Assembly: GCA_029207755.1 (NCBI GenBank)
Contig: JARCOQ010000584.1
Span: 1 to 64,000 of the forward strand
DNA: 64,000 bases
Reading direction: 5' to 3'
Source: Chamaea fasciata
Lineage: Eukaryota > Chordata > Aves > Passeriformes > Sylviidae
Shown here: positions 1 to 10,200 of the stretch, piece by piece
Layout: each line of letters begins with the position of its first letter
How positions within the stretch are numbered: position 1 is the stretch's first letter
Program-made: the position numbers and the translations under genes
Notes under the pieces: generated by a model
The model's input: the letters and a program-made list of their open reading frames with translations, nothing else
Database searches by the model: none
What the model was told of the DNA's origin: nothing

Positions 1-30
1 GGTAAGTAAAGTCAGCAGCCCAGGTGCCTG
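1..30 (+). repeat. Partial monomer at left edge
   Basis: The window opens with the last 30 bases of a monomer (ggtaagtaaagtcagcagcc onward), so the array continues beyond the left end. It reads cagcagcc where nearly all others read cagctgcc, a private substitution. Confidence 0.95.
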
Positions 31-221
31 ATGTCAGTTTGTAGGAGGCCTTTGGCCCTCCAAGGGAAGCAAGTCTTCCAGTTTGTGGCAGCTTGCATCG
101 CGAAGAAATCCTGTTCCGTTCGGGATTGTAGGTGGCCGAGGCCAGGTGCCCGGCAGAGGGAGTTGGGCACAAATGATGGCCTGTTTCCAGGGGTAAGTAA
201 AGTCAGCTGCCCAGGTGCCTG
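31..221 (+). repeat. First complete monomer (Nr subfamily), used as reference for internal motifs
   Basis: Internal map. NruI site TCGCGA at 98-103, which defines this subfamily. A dyad of GTGCCC (146-151) and GGGCAC (165-170) separated by 13 bases. A CTCF-core-like stretch at 150-162. A pyrimidine-rich CTGTTTCCAG at 181-190, followed by the splice-donor hexamer GTAAGT at 193-198. Adjacent E-box hexamers CAGCTG (204-209) and CAGGTG (212-217). The overlap TGATG at 220-224 joins the stop of one spurious frame to the ATG of the next monomer. The same layout recurs in essentially every unit. Confidence 0.9.
98..103. other. NruI marker of Nr monomers (first of twelve)
   Basis: TCGCGA occurs at offset 67 of twelve monomers: 98, 2009, 3345, 7546, 13658, 16904, 25117, 27600, 31038, 33521, 37160 and 45373. 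None is present to the right of 45.4 kb. The related monomers at 41486, 49699 and 58108 have the common tctggaag instead, so the marker was lost in the material that expanded on the right. Confidence 0.85.
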
Positions 222-335
222 ATGTCAGTTTGCAGATGGCAATTGTTCCTCCATGGGAAGCCAGGCTTCCAGCTTGTGGCAGCTTGCATCTGGAAGAAAT
301 CCTGTTCCGTTCGGGATTGTAAGTGGCCGAGGCTA

Positions 336-341
336 GGATCC
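336..341. other. BamHI-bearing Mf monomer marker (first of eight)
   Basis: GGATCC arises in a variant Mf monomer where ggatccccgg replaces ggtgcccgg with one extra base, giving a 192 bp unit. I find the site at 336, 7784, 20579, 25355, 31276, 41791, 50004 and 58413. Intervals are 7,448, 12,795, 4,776, 5,921, 10,515, 8,213 and 8,409 bp, so the site directly reports the large-scale periods. In six of the eight cases the preceding monomer is an Nr monomer or an Nr-like one that has lost its site. Confidence 0.85.
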
Positions 342-426
342 CCGGCAGAGGGAGTTGGGCACAAATGATGGCCTGTATCCAGGGGTAAGTAAAGTCAGCT
401 GGCCAGGTGCCTGATGTCAGTTTTTA

Positions 427-462
427 GGAGGCCTTTGGCCCTCCATGGGAAGCCAGGCTTCC
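427..462. other. Paired short inverted repeats, present in most monomers
   Basis: Example from the Fr monomer. GGAGGCC (427-433), a TTT loop, then GGCCCTCC (437-444) pairs with one bulged C. Three bases on, GGAAGCC (448-454), a single A, then GGCTTCC (456-462) is a perfect 7-bp dyad. In Lq, Ns and Sc types the second dyad keeps its outer arms GGAAG/CTTCC around a changed centre; in Tc, Vp, Vm and Ee only GGAA/TTCC is kept. Extrusion as hairpins is inference. Confidence 0.6.
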
Positions 463-2130
463 AGCTTGTGGCAGCTTGCATCTGGAAGAAATCCTGTTCC
501 GTTTGGGATCGTAGGTGGCCGAGGCCTGGTGCCTGGCTAAGGGAGTTGGGAACAAACGATGGCCTGTTTCCAGGGGTAAGTAAAGTCAGCTGCCCAGGTG
601 CCTGATGTCAGTTTGTAGGAGGCCTTTGGCCCTCCAAGGTAAGCAAGTCTTCCAGTTTGTGGCAGCTTGCATCTGGAAGAAATCCTGTTCCGTTCTGGAT
701 TGTAGGTGGCAGAGGCCAGGTGCCCGGCAGAGGGAGTTGGGCACAAAGGATGGCCTGTTTCCAGGGGTAAGTAAAGTCAGCTGCCCAGGTGCCTGATGTC
801 AGTTTGTAGGAGGCCTTTGGCCCTTCTAGGGAAACTAGTCTTCCAGTTTGTGGAACCTTGCATCTGGAAGAAATCCTGTTCCCTTCAGGATTGTAGGTGG
901 CCGAGGCCAGGTGCCCGGCAGAGGGAGTTGGGCACAAAGGATGGCCTGTTTCCAGGGGTTAGTAAAGTCAGCTGCCCAGGTGCCTGGTGTCAGTTTGTAG
1001 GAGGCCTTTGGCCCTCCAAGGGAAGCCAGGCTTCCTGCTTGTGGCAGCTTGCATCTGGAAGAAATCCTGTTCCGTTTGGGATTGTAGGTGGCCGAGGCCA
1101 GGTGCCCGGCAGAGGGAGTTGGGCACAAAGGATGGCCTGTTTCCAGGGGTAAGTAAAGTCACCTGCCCAGGTGCCTGATGTCAGTTTGTAGCAGGCCTTT
1201 GCCCCGCTAAGGGAAGGTAGTCTTCCAGTTTGTGGCAGCTTGCATCTGGAAGAAGTCCTGTTCCATTCGGGATTGTAGGTGGCCGAAGCCAGGTGCCCGG
1301 CACAAGGAGTTGGGCACAAATGATGGACTGTTTCCAGGGGTAAGTAAAGTCAGCTGGCCAGGTGCCTGATGTCAGTTTGTAGGAGGCCTTTGGCCCTCCA
1401 AGGGAAGCCAGGCTTCCAGCATGTGGCAGCTTGCATCTGGAAGAAATCCTGTTCCGTTTGGGATTGTAGGTGGCCGAGGCCTGGTGCCCGGCAGAGGGAG
1501 TTGGGCACAAATGATGGCCTGTTTCCAGGGGTAAGTAAAGTCAGCTGCCCAGGTGCCTGATGTCAGTTTGTAGGAGGACTTTGGCCCTCCAAGGGAAGCA
1601 AGTCTTCCAGTTTGTGGCAGCTTGCATCTGGAAGAAATCCTGATCCGTTCTGGATTGTAGGTGGCCGAGGCCAGGCGCCCGGCAGAGGGAGTTGGGCACA
1701 AATGATGGCCTGTTTCCAGGGGCAAGTAAAGTCAGCTGCCCAGGTGCCTGATGTCAGTTGGCAGATGGCAATTGTTCCTCCATGGGAAGCCAGGCTTCCA
1801 GCTTGTGGCAGCTTACATCTGGAAGAAATCCTGTTCCGTTCGGGATTGTAGGTGGCCGAGGCTAGGTGCCCGGCAGAGGGAGTTGGGCACAAATGATGGA
1901 CTGTTTCCAGGGGCAAGTAAAGTCAGCTGCCCAGGTGCCTGATGTCAGTTTGTAGGAGGCCTTTGGCCCTCCAAGGGAAGCAAGTCTTCCAGTTTGTGGC
2001 AGCTTGCATCGCGAAGAAATCCTGTTCTGTTCAGGATTGTAGGTGGCCGAGGCCAGGTGCCCGGCAGAGGGAGTTGGGCAAAAAGGATGGCCTGTATCCA
2101 GGGGTAAGTAAAGTCAGCTGCCCAGGTGCC

Positions 2131-2138
2131 TGACGTCA
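2131..2138. promoter_or_regulatory. Palindromic CRE-type octamer TGACGTCA (first of nine)
   Basis: A T-to-C change in the common TGATGTCA makes the full CREB/ATF consensus octamer. Positions: 2131, 3467, 13780, 17026, 27722, 33643, 37282, 45495 and 61544. Eight of the nine lie exactly at the Nr-to-Mf joint. The motif match is certain; any binding or promoter activity is unproven. Confidence 0.3.
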
Positions 2139-2514
2139 GTTTGCAGATGGCAATTGTTCCTCCATGGGAAGCCAGGCTTCCAGCTTGTGGCAGCTTGCAT
2201 CTGGAAGAAATCCTGTTCCGTTCGGGATTGTAGGTGGCCGAGGCCTGGTGCCTGGCAGAGGGACTTGGGCACAAATGATGGCCTGTTTCCAGGGGTAAGT
2301 AAAGTCAGCTGCCCAGGTTCCTGATGTCAGTTTGTTGCAGGCCTTTGGCCCTTCAAGGGAAACTAGTCTTCCAGTTTGTGGCAGCTTGCATCTGGAAGAA
2401 ATCCTGTTCCATTCGGGATTGCAGGTGGCAGTGGCCAGGTGCCCGGCAGAGGGAGTTGGGCACAAATGATGGCCTGTATCCAGGGGTAAGTAAAGTCAGC
2501 TGGCCAGGTGGCTG

Positions 2515-4232
2515 ATGTCAGTTGGCAGATGGCAATTGTTCCTCCATGGGAAGCCAGGCTTCCAGCTTGTGGCAGCTTGCATCTGGAAGAAATCCTGTTC
2601 CGTTCGGGATTGTAGGTGGCCGAGGCTAGGTGCCCGGCAGAGGGAGTTGGGCACAAATGATGGACTGTTTCCAGGGGTAAGTAAAGTCAGCTGCCCAGGT
2701 GCCTGATGTCAGTTTGTAGGAGGCCTTTGGCCCTCCAAGGGAAGCCAGGCTTCCAGCTTGTGGCAGCTTGCATCTGGAAGAAATCCTGTTCCGTTTGGGA
2801 TTGTAGGTGGCCGAGGCCTGGTGCCCGGCAGAGGGAGTTGGGCACAAATGATGGCCTGTTTCCAGGGGAAAGTAAAGTCAACTGCCCAGGTGCCTGATGT
2901 TAGTTTGTAGGAGGCCTTTGGCCCTTCAAGGGAAACTAGTCTTCCAGTTCGTGGCACCTTGCATCTGGAAGAAATCCTGATCCGATCGGGATTGCAGGTA
3001 GCCAAGGCCACGTGCCCGGCAGAGGGAGTTGGGCACAAATGATGGCCTGTTTCCAGGGGTAAGTAAAATCAGCTGCCCAGGTGCCTGATGTCAGTTTGTA
3101 GGAGGCCTTTGGCCGTCCAAGAGCAGCCAGGCTTCCGGCTTGTGGCAGCTTGCATCTTGAAAAATCCTGTTCCGTTTGGGATCGTAGGTGGCCGAGGCCT
3201 GGTGCCTCGCTAAGGGAGTTGGGAACAAAGGATGGCCTGTTTCCAGGGGTAAGTAAAGTCAGCTGCCCAGGTGCCTGATGTCAGTTTGTAGGAGGCCTTT
3301 GGCCCTCCAAGGGAAGCAAGTCTTCCAGTTTGTGGCAGCTTGCATCGCGAAGAAATCCTGTTCTGTTCGGGATTGTAGGTGGCCGAGGCCAGGTGCCCGG
3401 CAGAGGGAGTTGGGCAAAAAGGATGGCCTGTATCCAGGGGTAAGTAAAGTCAGCTGCCCAGGTGCCTGACGTCAGTTTGCAGATGGCAATTGTTCCTCCA
3501 TGGGAAGCCAGGCTTCCAGCTTGTGGCAGCTTGCATCTGGAAGAAATCCTGTTCCGTTCGGGATTGTAGGTGGCCGAGGCCTGGTGCCTGGCAGAGGGAC
3601 TTGGGCACAAATGATGGCCTGTTTCCAGGGGTAAGTAAAGTCAGCTGCCCAGGTTCCTGATGTCAGTTTGTTGCAGGCCTTTGGCCCTTCAAGGGAAACT
3701 AGTCTTCCAGTTTGTGGCAGCTTGCATCTGGAAGAAATCCTGTTCCATTCGGGATTGCAGGTGGCAGTGGCCAGGTGCCCGGCAGAGGGAGTTGGGCACA
3801 AATGATGGCCTGTATCCAGGGGTAAGTAAAGTCAGCTGGCCAGGTGCCTGATGTCAGTTTTTAGGAGGCCTTTGGCCCTCCATGGGAAGCCAGGCTTCCA
3901 GCTTGTGGCAGCTTGCATCTGGAAGAAATCCTGTTCCGTTTGGGATTGTAGGTGGCCGAGGCCAGGTGCCCGGCAGAGGGAGGTGGGCACAAATGATGGC
4001 CTGTTTCCAGGGGTAAGTAAAGTCAGCTGCCCAGGTGCCTGATGTCAGTTTGTAGGAGGCCTTTGGCCCTTCAAGGGAAACTAGTCTTCCAGTTTGTGGC
4101 AGCTTGCATCTGGAAGAAATCCTGATCCATTCGGGATTGCAGGTGGCCAAGGCCACGTGCCCGGCAGAGGGAGTTGGGCACAAATGATGGCCTGTTTCCA
4201 GGGGTAAGTAAAGTCAGCTGCCCAGGTGCCTG
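2515..4232 (+). repeat. Nine-monomer cassette, copy 1
   Basis: Order: Gg, Pg, Vp, Qd, Nr, Mf, Tc, Fr, Vm; total 1,718 bp because Qd is 190 bp. The same order recurs five more times in full (starts 12828, 16074, 26770, 32691, 44543) and once without its first three members (36903). This copy carries a private change in the Vp monomer (gatgttagtttg at its start, 2897). The Mf monomer directly after Nr contains TGACGTCA. Confidence 0.88.
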
Positions 4233-5950
4233 ATGTCAGTTTGTAGGAGGCCTTTGGCCCTCCAAGAGCAGCCAGGCTTCCGGCTTGTGGCAGCTTGCAT
4301 CTTGAAGAAATCCTGTTCCGTTTGGGATTGTAGGTGGCCGAGGCCTGGTGCCTGGCTAAGGGAGTTGGGAACAAATGATGGCCTGTTTCCAGGGGTAAGT
4401 AAAGTCAGCTGCCCAGGTGCCTGATGTCAGTTTGCAGATGGCAATTGTTCCTCCATGGGAAGCCAGGCTTCCAGCTTGTGGCAGCTTGCATCTTGAAGAA
4501 ATCCTGTTCCGTTTGGGATCGTAGGTGGTCGAGGCCTGGTGCCCGGCTGAGGGAGTTGGGAACAAAGGATGGCCTGTTTCCAGGGGTAAGTAAAGTCAAC
4601 TGCCCAGGTGCCTGGTGTCAGTTTGTCGGAGGCCTTTGGCCCTCCAAGGGAAGCAAGTCTTCCAGTTTGTGGCAGCTTACATCTGGAAGAAATCCTGTTC
4701 CGTTTGGGATTGTAGGTGGCCGAGGCCTGGTGCCCGGCAGAGGGAGTTGGGCACAAAGGATGGCCTGTTTCCAGGGGTAAGTAAAGTCAGCTGCCCAGGT
4801 GCCTGATGTCAGTTTGTAGGAGGCTTTTGGCCCGCTAAGGGAAGGTAGTCTTCTAGTTCAAGAGAGCTTGCATCTGGAAGAAATCCTGTTCCGTTCGGGA
4901 CTGTAGGTGGCCGAGGCCAGGTGCCCGGCAGAGGGAGTTGGGCAGAAAGGATGGCCTGTTTCCAGGGGTAAGTAAAGTCAGCTGCCCAGGTGGCTGATGT
5001 CAGTTTGTAGGAGGCCTTTGGCCCTCCATGGGAAGGTAGTCTTCCAGTTTGTGACAGCATGCATCTGGAAGAAATCCTGTTTCGTTTGCGATTGTAGGTG
5101 GCCGAGACCAGGTGCCTGGCAGAGGGAGTTGGGCACAAAGGATGGCCTGTTTCCAGGGGTAAGTAAAGTCAGCTGCCCAGGTGCCTGATGTCAGTTTGCA
5201 GATGGCAACTGTTCCTCCATGGGAAGCCAGGCTTCCAGCTTGTGGCAGCTTGCATCTGGAAGAAATCCTGTTCCGTTCGGGATTGTAGGTGGCCGAGGCT
5301 AGGTGCCTGGCAGAGGGAGTTGGGCACAAATGATGGCCAGTTTCCAGGCGTAAAAAAGTCAGCTGCCCAGGTTCCTTATGTCAGTTTGTAGGAGGCCTTT
5401 GGCCCTCCAAGGGAAGCCAGGCTTCCAGCTTGTGGCAGCTTGCATCTGGAAGAAATCCTGTTCCGTTTGGGATTGTAGGTGGCCGAGGCCTGGTGCCCGG
5501 CAGAGGGACTTGGGCACAAATGATGGCCTGTTTCCAGGGGTAAGTAAAGTCAGCTGCCCAGGTGCCTGATGTCAGTTTGTAGGCGGCCTTTGGCCCTCCA
5601 TGGGAAGGTAGTCTTCCAGTTTGTGGCAGCTTGCATCTGTAAGAAATCCTGTTTCGTTTGCGATTGTAGGTGGCCGAGGCCAGGTGCCCGGCAGAGGGAG
5701 TTGGGCACAAAGGATGGCCTGTTTCCAGGGGTAAGTAAAGTCAGCTGCCCAGGTGCCTGATGTCAGTTTGTAGGAGGCCTTTGGCCCTTCAAGGGAAACT
5801 AGTCTTCCAGTTTGTGGCAGCTTGCATCTGGAAGAAATCCTGATCCATTCGGGATTGCAGGTGGCCAAGGCCAGGTGCCCGGCAGAGGGAGTTGGGCACA
5901 AAGGATGGCCTGTTTCCAGGGGTAAGTAAAGTCAGCTGCCCAGGTGCCTG
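4233..5950 (+). repeat. 9-mer HOR unit, copy a1 (1,718 bp)
   Basis: Order: Qe, Mf, Yq, Sc, Ns, Mf, Pg, Nt, Vm. The next unit begins at 5951 with the same order, giving a tandem pair. The monomer at 5188 is 190 bp because its end reads gcgtaaaaaagtc in place of gcgtaagtaaagtc; the same deletion recurs at 18747, supporting common descent of the two blocks. Confidence 0.88.
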
Positions 5951-7287
5951 ATGTCAGTTTGTAGGAGGCCTTTGGCCCTCCAAGAGCAGCCAGGCTTCCG
6001 GCTTGTGGCAGCTTGCATCTTGAAGAAATCCTGTTCCTTTTGGGATCGTAGGTGGCCGAGGCCTGGTGCCTGGCTAAGCGAGTTGGGAACAAATGATGGC
6101 CTGTTTCCAGGGGTAAGTAAAGTCAGCTGCCCAGGTGCCTGATGTCAGTTTGCAGATGGCAATTGTTCCTCCATGGGAAGCCAGGCTTCCAGCTTGTGGC
6201 AGCTTGCATCTTGAAGAAATCCTGTTCCGTTTGGGATCGTAGGTGGTCGAGGCCTGGTGCCCGGCTGAGGGAGTTGGGAACAAAGGATGGCCTGTTTCCA
6301 GGGGTAAGTAAAGTCAACTGCCCAGGTGCCTGGTGTCAGTTTGTCGGAGGCCTTTGGCCCTCCAAGGGAAGCAAGTCTTCCAGTTTGTGGCAGCTTACAT
6401 CTGGAAGAAATCCTGTTCTGTTTGGGATTGTAGGTGGCCGAGGCCTGGTGCCCGGCAGAGGGAGTTGGGCACAAAGGATGGCCTGTTTCCAGGGGTAAGT
6501 AAAGTCAGCTGCCCAGGTGCCTGATGTCAGTTTGTAGGAGGCCTTTGGCCCGCTAAGGGAAGGTAGTCTTCTAGTTCAAGAGAGCTTGCATCTGGAAGAA
6601 ATCCTGTTCCATTCGGGATTGTAGGTGGCCGAGGCCAGGTGCCCGGCAGAGGGAGTTGGGCAGAAAGGATGGCCTGTTTCCAGGGGTAAGTAAAGTCAGC
6701 TGCCCAGGTGGCTGATGTCAGTTTGTAGGAGGCCTTTGGCCCTCCATGGGAAGGTAGTCTTCCAGTTTGTGACAGCATGCATCTGGAAGAAATCCTGTTT
6801 CGTTTGCGATTGTAGGTGGCCGAGGCCAGGTGCCTGGCAGAGGGAGTTGGGCACAAAGGATGGCCTGTTTCCAGGGGTAAGTAAAGTCAGCTGCCCAGGT
6901 GCCTGATGTCAGTTTGCAGATGGCAATTGTTCCTCCATGGGAAGCCAGGCTTCCAGCTTGTGGCAGCTTGCATCTGGAAGAAATCCTGTTCCGTTCGGGA
7001 TTGTAGGTGGCCGAGGCTAGGTGCCTGGCAGAGGGAGTTGGGCAGAAATGATGGCCAGTTTCCAGGCGTAAGTAAAGTCAGCTGCCCAGGTGCCTGATGT
7101 CAGTTTGTAGGAGGCCTTTGGCCCTCCAAGGGAAGCCAGGCTTCCAGCTTGTGGCAGCTTGCATCTGGAAGAAATCCTGTTCCGTTTGGGATTGTAGGTG
7201 GCCGAGGCCTGGTGCCCGGCAGAGGGACTTGGGCACAAATGATGGCCTCTTTCCAGGGGTAAGTAAAGTCAGCTGCCCAGGTGCCTG
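5951..7287 (+). repeat. 9-mer HOR unit, copy a2, seven monomers then switch
   Basis: Order: Qe, Mf, Yq, Sc, Ns, Mf, Pg, after which Td follows at 7288 instead of Nt. The Qe monomer has the private-looking ttcctttt in place of ttccgttt, shared with the Qe monomers at 14546 and 19510. The Pg monomer ends gatggcctctttcc, a marker also seen at the Td junctions near 15842, 24818 and 30739. Confidence 0.85.
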
Positions 7288-10200
7288 ATGTCAGTTTGTT
7301 GCAGGCCTTTGGACCTTCAAGGGAATCTAGTCTTCCAGTTTGTGGCAGCTTGCATCTGGAAGAAATCCTGTTCCATTCGGGATTGCAGGTGGCCGAGGCC
7401 AGGTGCCCGGCAGAGGGAGTTGGGCACAAATGATAGCCTGTTTCCAGGGGTAAGTAAAGTCAGCTGCCCAGGTGCCTGATGTCAGTTTGTATGAGGCCTT
7501 TGGCCCTCCAAGGGAAGCAAGTCTTCCAGTTTGTGGCAGCTTGCATCGCGAAGAAATCCTGTTCCGTTCGGGATTGTAGGTGGCCGAGGCCAGGTGCCCG
7601 GCAGAGGGAGTTGGGCACAAATGATGGCCTGTTTCCAGGGGTAAGTAAAGTCAGCTGCCCAGGTGCCTGATGTCAGTTTGCAGATGGCAATTGTTCCTCC
7701 ATGGGAAGCCAGGCTTCCAGCTTGTGGCAGCTTGCATCTGGAAGAAATCCTGTTCCGTTCGGGATTGTAAGTGGCCGAGGCTAGGATCCCCGGCAGAGGG
7801 AGTTGGGCACAAATGATGGCCTGTATCCAGGGGTAAGTAAAGTCAGCTGGCCAGGTGCCTGATGTCAGTTTTTAGGAGGCCTTTGGCCCTCCATGGGAAG
7901 CCAGGCTTCCAGCTTGTGGCAGCTTGCATCTGGAAGAAATCCTGTTCCGTTTGGGATCGTAGGTGGCCGAGGCCTGGTGCCTGGCTAAGGGAGTTGGGAA
8001 CAAACGATGGCCTGTTTCCAGGGGTAAGTAAAGTCAGCTGCCCAGGTGCCTGATGTCAGTTTGTAGGAGGCCTTTGGCCCTCCAAGGTAAGCAAGTCTTC
8101 CAGTTTGTGGCAGCTTGCATCTGGAAGAAATCCTGTTCCGTTCTGGATTGTAGGTGGCAGAGGCCAGGTGCCCGGCAGAGGGAGTTGGGCACAAATGATG
8201 GCCTGTTTCCAGGGAAAAGTAAAGTCAGCTGCCCAGGTGCCTGAAGTCAGTTTGCAGATGGCAATTGTTCCTCCATGGGAAGCCAGGCTTCCAGCTTGTG
8301 GCAGCTTGCATCTGGAAGAAATCCTGTTCCGTTCAGGATTGTAGGTGGCCGAGGCCCTGTGCCTGGCAGAGGGACTTGGGCACAAATGATGGCCTGTTTC
8401 CAGGGGTAAGTAAAGTCAGCTGCCCAGGTGCCTGATGTCAGTTTGTTGCAGGCCTTTGGCCCTTCAAGGGAAACTAGTCTTCCAGTTTGTGGCAGCTTGC
8501 ATCTGGAAGTAATCCTGTTCCATTCGGGATTGCAGGTGGCCGAGGCCAGGTGCCCGGCAGAGGGAGTTGGGCACAAATGATGGCCTGTATCCAGGGGTAA
8601 GTAAAGTCAGCTGGCCAGGTGCCTGATGTCAGTTTTTAGGAGGCCTTTGGCCCTCCATGGGAAGCCAGGCTTCCAGCTTCTGGCACCTTGCATCTGGAAG
8701 AAATCCTGTTCCGTTTGGGATTGTAGGTGGCCGAGGCCAGGTGCCCGGCAGAGGGAGGTGGGCACAAATGATGGCCTGTTTCCAGAGGTAAGTAAAGTCA
8801 GCTGCCCAGGTGCCTGATGTCAGTTTGTAGGAGGCCTTTGGCCCTTCAAGGGAAACTAGTCTTCCAGTTTGTGGCAGCTTGCATCTGGAAGAAATCCTGA
8901 TCCATTCGGGATTGCAGGTGGCCAAGGCCACGTGCCCGGCAGAGGGAGTTGGGCACAAATGATGGCCTGTTTCCAGGGGTAAGTAAAGTCAGCTGCCCAG
9001 GTGCCTGATGTCAGTTTGTAGGAGGCCTTTGGCCCTCCAAGAGCAGCCAGGCTTCCGGCTTGTGGCAGCTTGCATCTTGAAGAAATCCTGTTCCGTTTGG
9101 GATCGTAGGTGGCCGAGGCCTGGTGCCTGGCTAAGGGAGTTGGGAACAAAGGATGGCCTGTTTCCAGGGGTAAGTAAAGTCAGCTGCCCAGGTGCCTGAT
9201 GTCAGTTTGCAGATGGCAATTGTTCCTCCATGGGAAGCCAGGCTTCCAGCTTGTGGCAGCTTGCATCTGGAAGAAATCCTGTTCCGTTCGGGATTGTAGG
9301 TGGCCGAGGCTAGGTGCCCGGCAGAGGGAGTTGGGCACAAATGATGGCCTGTTTCCAGGGGCAAATAAAGTCAGCTGCCCAGGTGCCTGATGTCAGTTTG
9401 TAGGAGGCCTTTGGCCCTCCAAGGGAAGCCAGGCTTCCTGCTTGTGGCAGCTTGCATCTGGAAGAAATCCTGTTCCGTTTGGGATTGTAGGTGGCCGAGG
9501 CCAGGTGCCCGGCAGAGGGAGTTGGGCACAAAGGATGGCCTGTTTCCAGGGGTAAGTAAAGGCGCCTGCCCAGGCGCCTGATGTCAGTTTGTAGCAGGCC
9601 TTTGGCCCGCTAAGGGAAGCTAGTCTTCCAGTTTTTGGCAGCTTGCATCTGGAAGAAATCCTGTTCCGTTCGGGATTGTAGGTGGTCGAGGCCAGGTGCC
9701 CGGCAGAGGGAGTTGGGCAGAAATGATGGCCTGTTTTCAGGGGTTAGTAAAGTCAGCTGCCCAGGTGCCTGATGTCAGTTTGCAGATGGCAATTGTTCCT
9801 CCATGGGAAGCCAGGCTTCCAGCTTGTGGCAGCTTGCATCTGGAAGAAATCCTGTTCCGTTCGGAATTGTAGGTGGCCGAGGCTAGGTGCCCGGCAGAGG
9901 GAGTTGGGCACAAATGATGGCCTGTTTCCAGGGGCAAGTAATGTCTGCTGCCCAGGTGCCTGATGTCAGTTTGTAGGAGGCCTTTGGCCCTCCAAGGGAA
10001 GCCAGGCTTCCAGCATGTGGCAGCTTGCATCTGGAAGAAATCCTGTTCCGTTTGGGATTGTAGGTGGCCGAGGCCTGGTGCCCGGCAGAGGGAGTTGGGC
10101 ACAAATGATGGCCTGTTTCCAGGGGTAAGTAAAGTCAACTGCCCAGGTGCCTGATGTCAGTTTGTAGGAGGCCTTTGGCCCTTCAAGGGAAACTAGTCTT

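Larger units (their letters stand above)
31..2400 (+). repeat. Left lead-in block, mixed monomers
   Basis: Order from 31: Nr, Mf with BamHI, Fr, Lq, Ee, Kl, Cp, Hv, Dd, Gg, Nr, Mf, Tc. The first ten monomers match the order at 25050-26960 (offset 25,019 bp), after which the two diverge: Nr at 1942 against Pg at 26961. The four monomers 1178-1941 (Cp, Hv, Dd, Gg) also match 12255-13018 (offset 11,077 = 58 units minus 1 bp). It is therefore a diverged relative of the 31-mer HOR found in the middle of the window. Confidence 0.8.

Noticed and set aside
3173..3180. Frame-disrupting deletion (cttgaaaaatcc) as a pseudogene lesion.
   Set aside because: It is a shared subfamily variant (Qd) found in all full cassettes, not damage to a gene.
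9364..9369. AATAAA polyadenylation signal.
   Set aside because: It is a private G-to-A change in gcaagtaaag of one monomer, with no transcription unit upstream.
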